From positions 1 through 64,000 of the forward strand of contig JBBEBE010000006.1 of assembly GCA_040882505.1 (NCBI GenBank): DNA of 64,000 bases, written 5' to 3'. Both the position numbers and the translations under genes were made by a program. Origin of the DNA: JBBEBE01 sp040882505. Lineage in GTDB: Bacteria; Bacteroidota; Rhodothermia; Balneolales; Balneolaceae. Below the pieces are notes generated by a model. That model ran no database searches. It was not told where the DNA came from and worked only from the letters and a program-made list of their open reading frames with translations. Each line of letters starts with the position of its first letter. Position 1 is the first letter of the stretch. Positions 7,627-17,070 of the stretch are shown in pieces.

Positions 7627-9165
7627 ATGCTTGCATGCTGCCGAAGTGCGACTACCGTAGGAATCGACGCCTTTCAAGTAGAGGTGGAGGTCGATCTGAA
7701 TCACGGCCTGCCACGTTATTTTCTGGTCGGGTTGCCGGATCGGGCTATTCACGAGTCTCGGGACCGGATTGAATCGGCTCTTCGGCAGTGCCACCAATCC
7801 TTTCCACGGGGACGTATTATTGTCAATCTGGCGCCGGTAGATCTCCCGAAAGTTGGAAGTTCCTTCGATTTGCCGATTGCGATCGGGCTCCTGGCTGCGG
7901 ACCGTAAGATCTCCACGGAACGACTGGATCAGACCCTTTTTGCAGGGGAACTCTCCCTAGACGGAAGATTACGACCCGTCAAAGGGGTTCTTTCCATGGC
8001 ACAGTTGGCAAAGGATCGGGGCCATCGTTGGCTCGTGGTGCCGGAAGCCAATGGTGCAGAAGCATCGGCTGTCGACGGGATTTGCGTCCTTCCCTGTCCA
8101 AATCTCGGGTCCGTATTGGACTGGGTCAACGGCCGGCCCCTCGCCGCACTGCCACATCCACCAAAGGAGAGTGCACGGGGAAAGCAGGCCGAATCGTATC
8201 CGGACTTTCGGGATGTGGCGGGTCAGGAGTCGGTAAAACGCGCCTTGGAAGTAGCAGCTGCTGGTGGGCATAATGTGTTGATGGTGGGACCTCCAGGTTC
8301 CGGGAAGACGATGATGGCACGTCGTCTCCCCGGAATCCTTCCACCCATGAGTCGGGAAGAGGCGGTGGAAACAACGCAAATACACTCGGTGGCGGGGCGC
8401 ATGCCGCCGGGCGTCTCTCTACTTGCAGATCGTCCGTTTCGGTCGCCTCATCACACCGTAACCGATGTGAGCCTTGTCGGAGGGAGTCGAATTCCCATTC
8501 CGGGAGAGATCTCGTTGGCAAATCACGGGATTCTTTTTCTGGACGAGTTACCGGAGTTTCGTCGGCGAACGCTGGATCTCCTCCGTCAGCCGATGGAAGA
8601 TGGATATGTTGAAATATCGAGGGCACGGTATCGGGTTCAATACCCATCCCGTGTCATGCTCGTGGCCTCGATGAATCCGTCTCCCCAAGGAGGATGGCCC
8701 GGGGGCGACCAGACTGGAGTGACAGATGCCGAGATGCGGAAATACTTGTCACGAATCAGCGGGCCACTGATGGACCGAATTGATATGCATGTCGAAGTTA
8801 CAGCTGTTGAATACGAGGAGTTGAAAGGGGGAGTAGGTGTCGAATCTTCTACGGAGATCCGTTCCCGCGTCATCCAAGCGAGGCAGAAACAGGTCCTCCG
8901 TTTTCAAGGTGTGCCAGGAATCTATTGCAATGCACAAATGAACCGAAAAGAGCTGCGGGCTCATACACGGCGAACACCCGATGCCGAATCGAGACTCGGA
9001 GAAGCCATGAAGAAGAATAACCTTTCGGCCCGTGCGTACGACCGCATCCTGAAGATGGCCAGGACCGTGGCCGATCTGGACGGTAAAGACCGGATCTCCA
9101 AATCGCACATATACGAAGCCATTCGATATCGGGTTCTGGATCGAAGCGACTGGTGGAGTCTGTAG
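7627..9165 (+). CDS. comM: ComM/YifB family AAA+ Mg-chelatase-like ATPase
   Basis: Member of the YifB/ComM family. ComM is a hexameric helicase that promotes branch migration during natural transformation; in non-competent bacteria the role is less clear. The N-terminal domain (1-170) carries VGLPDRAIHESRDRIESAL and NLAPVDLPKVGSSFDLP. The AAA module follows, with Walker A GPPGSGKT near residue 220, then PFRSPHHTVTD and GILFLDELPEF (Walker B). The C-terminal lid includes NNLSARAYDRILKMARTVADL. Full length at 512 residues. The next gene, dctP, is 76 nt away and has its own candidate promoter. Confidence 0.95.
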   Translation: MLACCRSATTVGIDAFQVEVEVDLNHGLPRYFLVGLPDRAIHESRDRIESALRQCHQSFPRGRIIVNLAPVDLPKVGSSFDLPIAIGLLAADRKISTERLDQTLFAGELSLDGRLRPVKGVLSMAQLAKDRGHRWLVVPEANGAEASAVDGICVLPCPNLGSVLDWVNGRPLAALPHPPKESARGKQAESYPDFRDVAGQESVKRALEVAAAGGHNVLMVGPPGSGKTMMARRLPGILPPMSREEAVETTQIHSVAGRMPPGVSLLADRPFRSPHHTVTDVSLVGGSRIPIPGEISLANHGILFLDELPEFRRRTLDLLRQPMEDGYVEISRARYRVQYPSRVMLVASMNPSPQGGWPGGDQTGVTDAEMRKYLSRISGPLMDRIDMHVEVTAVEYEELKGGVGVESSTEIRSRVIQARQKQVLRFQGVPGIYCNAQMNRKELRAHTRRTPDAESRLGEAMKKNNLSARAYDRILKMARTVADLDGKDRISKSHIYEAIRYRVLDRSDWWSL

Positions 9166-9168
9166 AAG

Positions 9169-9241
9169 TTGTATGTGGAACCGGTTTGATATCTTTCGGA
9201 AATAGACCGATACTTTCGGGACCGATTACTTAACCGGTCAA
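9169..9241 (+). promoter_or_regulatory. Candidate promoter and twin operator of the TRAP/uronate operon
   Basis: TTG (9169-9171), then 18 nt, then TATCTTTC (9190-9197) is a plausible -33/-7 pair. A perfect 8-bp palindrome AACCGGTT (9179-9186) lies between the two boxes. A second imperfect palindrome, TTAACCGGTCAA (9230-9241), abuts the dctP ATG. Their centres are 53 bp apart, about five helical turns. The core ACTTAACCGGT (9228-9238) recurs before the lipoprotein gene at 17095. This looks like a LacI-type CG-centred operator; no regulator gene of that family is in the window. Confidence 0.4.
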
Positions 9242-10234
9242 ATGATCTTGATGCGGCAAATATCTCACTTTTTTCTGATTCTACTACTCCTGGTTCTGTT
9301 GTCCTCCTGTCGGGCAGATCGGGATGTGACGGTTCTCAAGCTGGCTCACGGACTGGATGTTTCCCACCCGGTCCACCAAGGGATGGTCTACATGGCAGAT
9401 CAGGTCCGAGAGCGCTCGAATGGAAAGATGACGATTGATATCTATCCAAGTCAGCAGTTGGGTACGGAGAGGGAGGCCCTGGAACTGCTTCAGATCGGCA
9501 GCATCGACATGACCAAGGTCTCCTCCAGTGTACTGGAGGGATTTGATCGAATCTATACCATTTACAGTGTGCCGTTTCTGTTCGAGAGCATCGAACATGC
9601 GTATCGGGTCTGGGACAGCCCGGTGGGTCGTCGTCTGCTCCATGCAGGCCACAACATCCGGTTGCACGGTTTGACCTATTACGATGCCGGTGCGAGAAGT
9701 TTCTACACCAAGGAGCGCCCGATCCGGCATCCGGATGACCTGCAGGGAATGGCGATACGGGTGCAGGAGAGTCCGGCTGCCATTCGGATGGTAAATTTGA
9801 TGGGTGGGTCGGCGACACCGATCTCGTGGGGAGAACTTTATACGTCTCTACAGCAGGGGATTGTGGATGGCGCCGAGAACAATCTGCCGAGCATCTATCT
9901 CTCCAGGCACTATGAAGTGGTGGATTATCTGAGTATGAATGAGCACACAGCGGTTCCGGACATTCTGTTCATCAGTCTGTTTCGGTGGAATCGTTTGAGC
10001 GATCAAGAGAGAAGCTGGCTCCAGGCAGCAGCCGATGCATCGGCGCGTCATCAGCGCAAACTTTGGCACGCCTCATCGGAAGAGTCTCTTCAGGGGATCC
10101 GTGATGCGGGTATCGATGTCATATACCCAGACAAGGTGCCCTTCATGGAGAAGATGGAGCCGATCTACCGAGATCTTGAGCAAGATTCAGTGATGGGACC
10201 CCTCATGAATCAAATACGGGAACTCGCCCCATGA
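9242..10234 (+). CDS. dctP: TRAP transporter substrate-binding protein (DctP family), lipoprotein
   Basis: Periplasmic solute receptor that hands an organic acid to the DctQM permease. Residues 1-22 form a lipoprotein signal with lipobox LSSC (Cys23), so the receptor is membrane-anchored rather than free. The mature part has DctP family features: HPVHQGMVYMADQVRERSNG, GTEREALELLQIGSIDM, and the carboxylate-binding region AIRVQESPAAIRMVNLMGG with its conserved arginine. At 330 residues it is standard length. It overlaps dctQ by 4 nt (ATGA). The downstream uronate genes suggest glucuronate, galacturonate or a derivative as ligand. Confidence 0.95.
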   Translation: MILMRQISHFFLILLLLVLLSSCRADRDVTVLKLAHGLDVSHPVHQGMVYMADQVRERSNGKMTIDIYPSQQLGTEREALELLQIGSIDMTKVSSSVLEGFDRIYTIYSVPFLFESIEHAYRVWDSPVGRRLLHAGHNIRLHGLTYYDAGARSFYTKERPIRHPDDLQGMAIRVQESPAAIRMVNLMGGSATPISWGELYTSLQQGIVDGAENNLPSIYLSRHYEVVDYLSMNEHTAVPDILFISLFRWNRLSDQERSWLQAAADASARHQRKLWHASSEESLQGIRDAGIDVIYPDKVPFMEKMEPIYRDLEQDSVMGPLMNQIRELAP

Positions 10235-10752
10235 GTGCACGATTGAACATACTTGACAGACTCCTCTCCAATGTGGTGATTCTGCTTATGGGGTCGTTGG
10301 TACTTGTGGTTACCTGGCAGGTCGCCACCCGGTATCTGCTCGGATCCCCGAGTTCTGTGACCGAGGAGATTGCCCGTTTTTTGCTTATCTGGATCGGTCT
10401 TTTGGGGTCGGCCTATGCCTATCGACAGAAAAAGCACTTGGCGTTTGATTTCCTGCTCAGAAAGCAGACCCATTCGATTCAGCGCAGACTCGAAATGGGG
10501 ATTCATTCCGTCATCGCACTTTTTTCAGTGATCGTTCTGGTTGTGGGCGGTGGACGTTTGGTTCAACTTTCCCTGGAGTTGGGACAGCATTCGGCAGCTC
10601 TTCAGATCCCGCTGGGAGTCGTCTATCTGGTTCTTCCACTGAGTGGGATCATCATCACGCTCTACGCGATACAGTTTGTACGAGAGGCGAAAGCAGGGGA
10701 GAATACATTGATTCCGGAGTCAAACAACGGAGGAGACGAATGGAGTGGATAG
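10231..10752 (+). CDS. dctQ: TRAP transporter small membrane subunit (DctQ)
   Basis: Four-helix membrane protein that pairs with DctM in the sodium-coupled TRAP permease. The sequence shows four hydrophobic segments in 173 residues and the family motif TEEIARFLLIWIGLLGSAYAYRQKKHLAFDF. It overlaps dctP by 4 nt and dctM by 13 nt, so the three transporter subunits are translationally coupled. Confidence 0.94.
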   Translation: MSARLNILDRLLSNVVILLMGSLVLVVTWQVATRYLLGSPSSVTEEIARFLLIWIGLLGSAYAYRQKKHLAFDFLLRKQTHSIQRRLEMGIHSVIALFSVIVLVVGGGRLVQLSLELGQHSAALQIPLGVVYLVLPLSGIIITLYAIQFVREAKAGENTLIPESNNGGDEWSG

Positions 10753-12038
10753 GTGCATGGGTGCTCTTCTCGGTTTTTTTGCTCTGCCTGTTTGTAGGAG
10801 TTCCGATTGCCTTCGGAATTGGAGTGGCAACATTGGTGACCATGTGGGTGACCATTCCCTTCGATCCTGCCGTTACAACGGTGGCGCAACGAATGGCAAC
10901 GGGATTGGACAGTTTTACACTTCTGGCGATCCCGTTCTTCATACTTGCCGGCCAGATCATGAATCGGGGCGGGATTGCCAGGCGCTTGATCGACTTGGCC
11001 AAATCCATGGTGGGGACATTGCCGGGAGGGTTGGCTTATGTCAACATCCTTGCGGCGATGCTCTTTGGGTCGATTTCCGGCTCGGCGGTCGCGACGGCAT
11101 CGGCCATGGGGGGCTTCATGGGTCCACAAATGAGAAAAGAAGGATACGACCCCGCTTACAGTGCAGCAGTCAACATTACCTCCTCCACGACCGGACTGAT
11201 CATTCCGCCCAGTAATATTTTGATTGTCTACTCCCTGGCCAGCGGGGGAGCGTCCATCGCAGCGCTCTTTCTGGCCGGGTATCTTCCGGGGATTCTGACA
11301 GGGTTGCTGCTTATGGGAGTTGCAGGGTATATGGCCATGCGCCGCAACTATCCAGTCTCCGATCGGGTCCCGTTGAAAACGGCCATCCGGATGTTTGTCC
11401 GAGCGATCCCTTCCCTGTTGATGGTTATTCTGGTGATTGGAGGGATTGTTGCCGGCATTTTTACAGCGACCGAGGCATCGGCCATTGCGGTCGTCTACGC
11501 GCTGATCCTCTCAATGGGGGTCTATCGGGAGTTGTCACTTACGGATCTGCGGAAGGTGTTGTTGCAGAGCTGCAATACGACCGCCATCGTCGCATTGCTT
11601 ATTGCGACATCGATGGCGATGTCCTGGATCATGTCCTACGAAAATATCCCGCAGGGAGTAAGCGAAGCACTCATCTCGTTGAGTGATCATCCCGTCGTGA
11701 TTTTGCTCATGATCAATTTGATCCTGCTCGCTGTCGGGACGTTTATGGATATGACACCGGCCGTTCTCATTTTCACACCCATATTTCTGCCATTGGTTTT
11801 GGAGCTGGGCATGGATCCGGTCCACTTCGGAATTGTCATGATTTTGAACCTGTGTGTCGGGCTTTGTACCCCGCCGGTCGGAAGCGTCCTGTTTGTCGGG
11901 TGCGGGATTGCCGGAGTAAAAATCACGGACGTGATTCGTCCGTTGACCCCACTTTTTCTCGCCATGGTTCTGGCGCTGATGGTGGTCACCTTCTGGCCAC
12001 AGCTATCCCTCTTTTTGCCAGGACTCTTTGGATACTAA
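10740..12038 (+). CDS. dctM: TRAP transporter large permease subunit (DctM)
   Basis: The transport channel of the TRAP system, 432 residues with about 12 hydrophobic segments. Family signatures are PFFILAGQIMNRGGI, the GSISGSAVATASAMG loop, TTGLIIPPSN and TPAVLIFTPIFLP. The first residues overlap dctQ. It is followed after 76 nt by the SDR gene, whose ATG has a GGAG six nt upstream, so the catabolic genes probably continue on the same transcript. Confidence 0.96.
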   Translation: MEWIGAWVLFSVFLLCLFVGVPIAFGIGVATLVTMWVTIPFDPAVTTVAQRMATGLDSFTLLAIPFFILAGQIMNRGGIARRLIDLAKSMVGTLPGGLAYVNILAAMLFGSISGSAVATASAMGGFMGPQMRKEGYDPAYSAAVNITSSTTGLIIPPSNILIVYSLASGGASIAALFLAGYLPGILTGLLLMGVAGYMAMRRNYPVSDRVPLKTAIRMFVRAIPSLLMVILVIGGIVAGIFTATEASAIAVVYALILSMGVYRELSLTDLRKVLLQSCNTTAIVALLIATSMAMSWIMSYENIPQGVSEALISLSDHPVVILLMINLILLAVGTFMDMTPAVLIFTPIFLPLVLELGMDPVHFGIVMILNLCVGLCTPPVGSVLFVGCGIAGVKITDVIRPLTPLFLAMVLALMVVTFWPQLSLFLPGLFGY

Positions 12039-12114
12039 GGACCCAAACCACACGGAACGGGTATCGGACAGATACTCGTGATCACGTAACAACCATCTTT
12101 AAAACGGAGACAAG

Positions 12115-12897
12115 ATGAGTCATATTGAAAACATGTTTTCATTGAAAGGGAAATCCGCCATTGTCATTGGAGGCAGTGGCACATTGGGAAGTGAAATGGC
12201 ACGAGCGCTGGCATCGGCCGGAGCCGATACGGCAATCTTCTACAGTGGAAACCGTGAAGGTGCCGAGGCAACGGCTGCTTCCGTAGAAAAGCTGAGAGTG
12301 CGATCCTCCATTCACCAAGTGGACGTACGCTCTTCTGATGCCATTAGGGAGAGTGTAAACAGTGTTTGTGATGCTTGGGGCGGTATCGATATTTTGATCA
12401 ACGCACCCGGTGTGAATTCAGCGACCCCACTGATGGAGATCGATGAAGAGGAGTGGGACCGGATTTTGGATATCAATCTGAAAGGAGTTTTTCTGGCGAC
12501 CCGAATTGTGGGTCAGAAGATGATTGAGCAGGGACGAGGCGGGAGTGTCATCAACATCTCTTCTGCATCCTCCGATATTCCGCTTTCCCGCGTTTTTACC
12601 TATAGTATATCGAAGGCAGGAATGAACAACATGACTCGCTTTTTGGCACGGGAATGGGCCGAGGACAAGATTCGAGTCAACGCGATCAAGCCGGGTTTCT
12701 TTCCGGCCGAACAGAACAGAAAGATTCTGACCAAGGAGCGTCAGCAGTCCATTTTCAACCATACGCCGATGAACCGGTACGGTGAATCCGAGGAACTATC
12801 CGGCACCGTTATCTGGCTCGCTTCCGAAGCCGCTTCTTCGTTCGTGACCGGGGCGGTTATTCCTGTGGACGGTGGATTTACAGCCATGACGATATGA
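12115..12897 (+). CDS. uxuB: SDR-family fructuronate reductase (mannonate oxidoreductase)
   Basis: Classical short-chain dehydrogenase: cofactor loop GGSGTLG (19-25), catalytic Tyr163 and Lys167 (YSISK). The stretch KPGFFPAEQNRK (192-203) is characteristic of the Bacillus YjmF-type D-mannonate oxidoreductase, a non-homologous replacement for E. coli UxuB. The inferred reaction is D-fructuronate to D-mannonate with NAD(P)H, between UxaC and UxuA. It overlaps uxaC by 4 nt (ATGA), which supports the assignment. A related gluconate or diketo-sugar reductase is the alternative. Confidence 0.86.
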   Translation: MSHIENMFSLKGKSAIVIGGSGTLGSEMARALASAGADTAIFYSGNREGAEATAASVEKLRVRSSIHQVDVRSSDAIRESVNSVCDAWGGIDILINAPGVNSATPLMEIDEEEWDRILDINLKGVFLATRIVGQKMIEQGRGGSVINISSASSDIPLSRVFTYSISKAGMNNMTRFLAREWAEDKIRVNAIKPGFFPAEQNRKILTKERQQSIFNHTPMNRYGESEELSGTVIWLASEAASSFVTGAVIPVDGGFTAMTI

Positions 12898-14315
12898 GCA
12901 AGCAATCCTTTATAGGCAAAGATTTTCTTCTACGGAATGACCAGGCACGTACGCTCTACCACGAGTTCGCTGCCGACTTGCCGATTATCGACTACCACTG
13001 CCACCTGCCACCCGAGCAAATTGCAGAGGATACCACCTTTCGCAACTTGACACATATCTGGCTCGATGGCGATCACTACAAATGGCGGGCGATGCGAACC
13101 TGTGGGGTACCCGAAGAGAAAATCACCGGTGAAGCGAGTGATCGAGAGAAGTTTCAGGTGTGGGCAGAAACGGTCCCCAAAACGCTTCGGAACCCACTCT
13201 ACCACTGGACGCACCTGGAATTGAAACGGCCGTTTGACGTGACCGATCTGTTGAATGGCTCCTCGGCCGAGAATATTTGGCAGGCATGCAACGAGAAACT
13301 GGAATCACCGGAATTTTCGGCACGAGGACTCCTCAAGCAGTTCAATGTCGAGGTCGTCGCTACGACCGACGATCCGATTGACCGGTTGGACCATCATCAG
13401 ACGATTCGTGACGAAGGGTGGGAGGATGTACACATGGTTCCGACATTCCGTCCGGATCGAGGGATGGATGTGGATGAACCGGAAGCCTTTCAAGGATGGG
13501 TGCAGAAATTGGAAGCGACATCCGGAATGTCCATTGTATCCTTTCGCGATTTTCTGGAAGCGTTGAAATCCCGCCACGATTTTTTTCACTCGATGGGATG
13601 CCGTGCATCGGATCACGGGGTGGCGCGTCCGCACAGCGAACCGTTCAATGACATCGCAATCGGGCAGATTTTCGACAGTGCCATGACCGGGAAAAGCATC
13701 AGCAAACACGATGTCGAGCGGTTCAAATCGGCGTTTCTCTATCACTGCGGAAAGATGGACCAGGAGAAGGATTGGGTGTTTCAATTGCATGTCGGAGCAC
13801 TTCGAAACAACAACCAGAGAATGATGAAGCGTTTGGGTCGGGATACCGGATTCGATTCGATCGGGGATGTGGAGATGGCAGCTCCGCTTTCCAGACTCCT
13901 GGATCGCCTGGATCGGAAGGAGCAACTACCCCGCGTCATCCTCTACAACAACAACCCGCGCGACAACGAGCTGATGGTGACCATGCTGGGAAATTTTCAG
14001 GATGGAACCATTCCCGGAAAACTCCAACATGGACCCCCATGGTGGTTTCTGGACCAAAAGGACGGGATCGAAAAACAGATCGAAGCGCTCTCCAACATGG
14101 GGATCCTCCATGAGTTTGTCGGTATGACAACCGATTCCCGCAGCTTTCTTTCATGGCCCAGACACGACTATTTCCGCCGAATCGTCTGTAATCTGTTGGG
14201 CACAGATATGGAAGGGGGCCTCATTCCGAATGACATCGAGATGGTTGGCGAGTTGGTCGAACGAATATGTTATTCGAATGCCCGCCGATTCTTTCGTTTC
14301 GGGGAGGGATCATGA
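12894..14315 (+). CDS. uxaC: Uronate isomerase
   Basis: Converts glucuronate to fructuronate, or galacturonate to tagaturonate. It is an amidohydrolase-fold metalloenzyme; the HCH metal ligands are His35 and His37 in DYHCHLPP. Other family marks are WKLRAMRTCGV-like WRAMRTCGV, ATTDDPIDRL, FQLHVGALRNNN, and the C-terminal TDSRSFLSWPRHDYFRR. At 473 residues it is full length. It is coupled to the SDR gene upstream and to the DUF6807 gene downstream by 4-nt overlaps. Confidence 0.97.
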   Translation: MSKQSFIGKDFLLRNDQARTLYHEFAADLPIIDYHCHLPPEQIAEDTTFRNLTHIWLDGDHYKWRAMRTCGVPEEKITGEASDREKFQVWAETVPKTLRNPLYHWTHLELKRPFDVTDLLNGSSAENIWQACNEKLESPEFSARGLLKQFNVEVVATTDDPIDRLDHHQTIRDEGWEDVHMVPTFRPDRGMDVDEPEAFQGWVQKLEATSGMSIVSFRDFLEALKSRHDFFHSMGCRASDHGVARPHSEPFNDIAIGQIFDSAMTGKSISKHDVERFKSAFLYHCGKMDQEKDWVFQLHVGALRNNNQRMMKRLGRDTGFDSIGDVEMAAPLSRLLDRLDRKEQLPRVILYNNNPRDNELMVTMLGNFQDGTIPGKLQHGPPWWFLDQKDGIEKQIEALSNMGILHEFVGMTTDSRSFLSWPRHDYFRRIVCNLLGTDMEGGLIPNDIEMVGELVERICYSNARRFFRFGEGS

Positions 14316-15535
14316 GACTTGTCTGGAGTTCACTGTGGGTGGGTGCGATGCTTCTGTTGTTCACAGATGTACGGGCCCAGGCTCCGGATCCTGTTGTCGT
14401 GACGGTTTCGGCTGGCGACCTGGACCGACATCAGACCGTCGTCCGTTTTCACCTTCCCGACCACTGGAAGGCGGGGCACTACAGACTACAGGAGATAGAG
14501 GGAGGAGAAGGGGCTCCTTGGTTGCAACTATCCAATGATGGCGAGGCCACATTTGTTCTGCATCAGCTTGAAGCCGGAGCCCGTCGCACCTACAGACTCT
14601 CCCCCGGGCAACGAGTGGAACCGCAAACTCCCGGTGTCCCGATCCGAATCGAAGAGCGAACGATCTCTTTGATGAAGGGAGGAGAGGATGTGCTCCGGTA
14701 TTACCATCGGGAAAATGAATTGCCGGCCGGATTGGATCCGATGTATCGGCGAGCCGGTTATATCCATCCGGTCTATTCTCCATCGGGCGTACAGTTGACC
14801 AATCATCTGAATGAAGCGCAGCACCCTCATCACTACGGGATCTGGTCGGCCTGGACCTCCACGGAATTTCAGGGAAGAACACCCGACTTCTGGAATCCCC
14901 ACAACCATTCGGGACGGGTCGTGGCCGAAGACAGTCTGCAGGTGGCTTGGGAGGGAGAGGTTCACGCCGGATTCCGTTCTCGCCACTTCTTTGAGGATCT
15001 GTCTGCCGAAGTTCCGGTCATCGCTCTGAACGAATCGTGGGAAGTGACACTCTACAATACCGGGGACAGAGCGTATCACCAATTCGATCTTGAGCTGGTG
15101 CAGACGGTCAACACCGGGCAGCCGCTTGCGTTGCCGGAATATCGTTACGGCGGTGTCGGATTCCGGGGTCACCCGGATTGGGATGATCCGGCGAACGGCC
15201 GATTCCTCACCTCGGAAGGCCTGGGGCGTGACGGACATGCCACCCGTGCCCGTTGGGTTCATATCGGTGGGGAGAGCCATGGTGAGCAGGCAGGAATAGC
15301 GATCCTGAGCCACCCGGAGAATTTCAGACATCCACAGACGGTGCGCATTCACCCGGATGAGGCATTTTTCAACTACGCACCTTCCCAGCTTGGAGAGTTC
15401 GAGATTCGATCAGGAGAGCCCTATCATGCCCGTTATCGCTACATTACAACGGATGGGGAACCCGACCCGGAAGAGATTGAACGACTCTGGTTCGATTACG
15501 CCTACCCTCCCGGTATAACGGTTCAACCAGAGTAG
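14312..15535 (+). CDS. Exported DUF6807 (PmoA-like) protein
   Basis: Family of unknown biochemical function, common in sugar and glycoside catabolism loci of Bacteroidota and Planctomycetota. The ATG at 14312 overlaps the uxaC stop and opens a signal peptide of about 24 residues ending VRAQA, so the protein is periplasmic; an in-frame start at 14267 would bury the signal. The core family motif is YRRAGYIHPVYSPSGVQL followed by HPHHYGIWSAWT and PDFWNPHNHSG. His-rich HPHHYG suggests metal or sugar binding. The body looks like beta-sandwich sequence. Placement as the last gene of the dctPQM-uxuB-uxaC run suggests it prepares the substrate outside the cytoplasm; that is inference. Confidence 0.88.
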   Translation: MRLVWSSLWVGAMLLLFTDVRAQAPDPVVVTVSAGDLDRHQTVVRFHLPDHWKAGHYRLQEIEGGEGAPWLQLSNDGEATFVLHQLEAGARRTYRLSPGQRVEPQTPGVPIRIEERTISLMKGGEDVLRYYHRENELPAGLDPMYRRAGYIHPVYSPSGVQLTNHLNEAQHPHHYGIWSAWTSTEFQGRTPDFWNPHNHSGRVVAEDSLQVAWEGEVHAGFRSRHFFEDLSAEVPVIALNESWEVTLYNTGDRAYHQFDLELVQTVNTGQPLALPEYRYGGVGFRGHPDWDDPANGRFLTSEGLGRDGHATRARWVHIGGESHGEQAGIAILSHPENFRHPQTVRIHPDEAFFNYAPSQLGEFEIRSGEPYHARYRYITTDGEPDPEEIERLWFDYAYPPGITVQPE

Positions 15536-15629
15536 CCGACAAGGACTCCTTCCGATTGTCGACCGGGAGCTTCCGGATGATGCATAGATCGAGTTGAGGG
15601 ATGGATACCCATGAATGAACTGTATCGGG

Positions 15630-16961
15630 TCAGAGTGTGGGCTCCCATCCCGACTCATACTCACGCTTCCAGAGAGCTGCCGCTTCGTCATCACCCAGGA
15701 TGCGACCGGTCCGCGGGTCCACATCGAGCTGGCGGTTCAGTTGCTGGGCGATATTGGCCAAATGACACCATGTTACAGGCTTCTGCCCCGATTCGATGGA
15801 TGAATTCAGCGTTGCTTCCCCTCGAATGGTATCCAGGAAATTCTGGATGTGCCGAACCGTATTTCCGTCGAATCCGGTGGTGTCCAGTGGATCCTGTACA
15901 TCGTCACTGGTGACTTCTTTGACCAGGTTGCTCTCCTTGTCGTAGAGAAGATATCCGTTCCGGTCAATGAGCATGGTTCCCTTCTCTCCATGGACGGTGA
16001 CTCCCCGACCCCGATCGAAGAAGGGGTGGCCGTTGCAGCTGCGTCCGTGCCAAGTGATGCTCTTTGCCTCTTCAAAGTCGAAGCTTGCAATCTGGGTATC
16101 GAAGAACTCCCAATCGTCGTGGTAGTGGTAGCGCCCGCCGGAAGACTGGACGCGAGTCGGATAGGTGACTCCGAGTGCCCATCGTGCGACATCCAACTCG
16201 TGCGTCCCGTTGTTGGCAATTTCACCCGTTCCGTAGTGATGAAACCAGTGCCAATTGTAATGGATCAGATTGTCTTGATAAGGACGGCGCGGAGCCGGGC
16301 CCTGCCACAACTCGTAATCGAGCCAGTCGGGGACAGAGGCTTCCTGACCGGTTCCAATGGATCCACGCGTGTTGGCATACCAGGCTTGAGCGTAGTACGT
16401 ACGTCCAAGGATTCCATCGTGGATCTCCCGGATCGCCTGGATCGATTTGGGATCCGATCTCTGCTGGTTTCCCATCTGCACATGCTTCCCGTATTTCTTC
16501 TGGGCTGCAACGATCAGTTCGGATTCGTGCCCGTTCTGGCTGCCGGGCTTCTCGACATAGACATGTTTACCCGCTTTCATGGCCAGAATGGCGGCGGGAG
16601 TGTGCCAGTGGTCACAGGCTGCAATCACCAAAATATCGACGTCGGGATCGTCCAGAATGGTCCGGAAATCACCGGTTCCGCGAGCCTGGAGTCGCGTGTC
16701 CGAAGACGCATTCTCCCGAACGGATGCCACCGTGCGATCCACTGCCCGTTCATCCACATCGCATACCCATTTCAAGTCGCATCCGGGACGAGAGGCAAAA
16801 CCCGTGGCAACAGAGTGCCCCCGACTGTTCACACCCATAATCCCTGCGACAAGTCGTTGATTGGCACCCTGTTTTCCCGAATTGTGAAGGGAAGGGGCCG
16901 CTGCTCCGGTGGAAGTTGCTGGTTTGATAAACGTTCCGCGATTGATATTTTCAGACTTCAT
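15630..16961 (-). CDS. Gfo/Idh/MocA oxidoreductase with degenerate Tat-like leader
   Basis: NAD(P)-dependent sugar oxidoreductase family. The Rossmann part begins VAGIMGVNSRGHSVATG, with VCDVDE and the catalytic-type VEKPGSQNG; the C-terminal domain has NNGTHELDVARWALG. The N-terminus resembles the Tat signals common in this subfamily, but the twin arginine is broken: NRGTFIKPATSTGAAAPS. It may therefore stay in the cytoplasm. The start at 16961 is the closest ATG to that leader; ATG 16988 or further are possible. It faces away from the lipoprotein gene at 17095 and converges with the DUF6807 gene. Confidence 0.88.
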   Translation of the reverse strand: MKSENINRGTFIKPATSTGAAAPSLHNSGKQGANQRLVAGIMGVNSRGHSVATGFASRPGCDLKWVCDVDERAVDRTVASVRENASSDTRLQARGTGDFRTILDDPDVDILVIAACDHWHTPAAILAMKAGKHVYVEKPGSQNGHESELIVAAQKKYGKHVQMGNQQRSDPKSIQAIREIHDGILGRTYYAQAWYANTRGSIGTGQEASVPDWLDYELWQGPAPRRPYQDNLIHYNWHWFHHYGTGEIANNGTHELDVARWALGVTYPTRVQSSGGRYHYHDDWEFFDTQIASFDFEEAKSITWHGRSCNGHPFFDRGRGVTVHGEKGTMLIDRNGYLLYDKESNLVKEVTSDDVQDPLDTTGFDGNTVRHIQNFLDTIRGEATLNSSIESGQKPVTWCHLANIAQQLNRQLDVDPRTGRILGDDEAAALWKREYESGWEPTL

Positions 16962-17070
16962 TTTGCGTCGAATCTCGTTTCCATTCATCCGGACCGGCAA
17001 TGATACGACCTGATGTCCAGGGTGTCCGAAGATGATACTCAAGATTTTACAGAGCATCAATTGGGCGCAA

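Noticed and set aside
6350..7636. Open frame of 428 codons on the minus strand over trxB
   Set aside because: Antisense to trxB, no recognisable motif.
15537..15561. CGACAA/TTGTCG inverted repeat between convergent genes as a terminator
   Set aside because: Six-bp stem with a 13-nt loop and no T tract; too weak to call.
15849..17003. Open frame of 384 codons on the plus strand over the Gfo/Idh gene
   Set aside because: Antisense to a conserved oxidoreductase; no signal, domain or start context.
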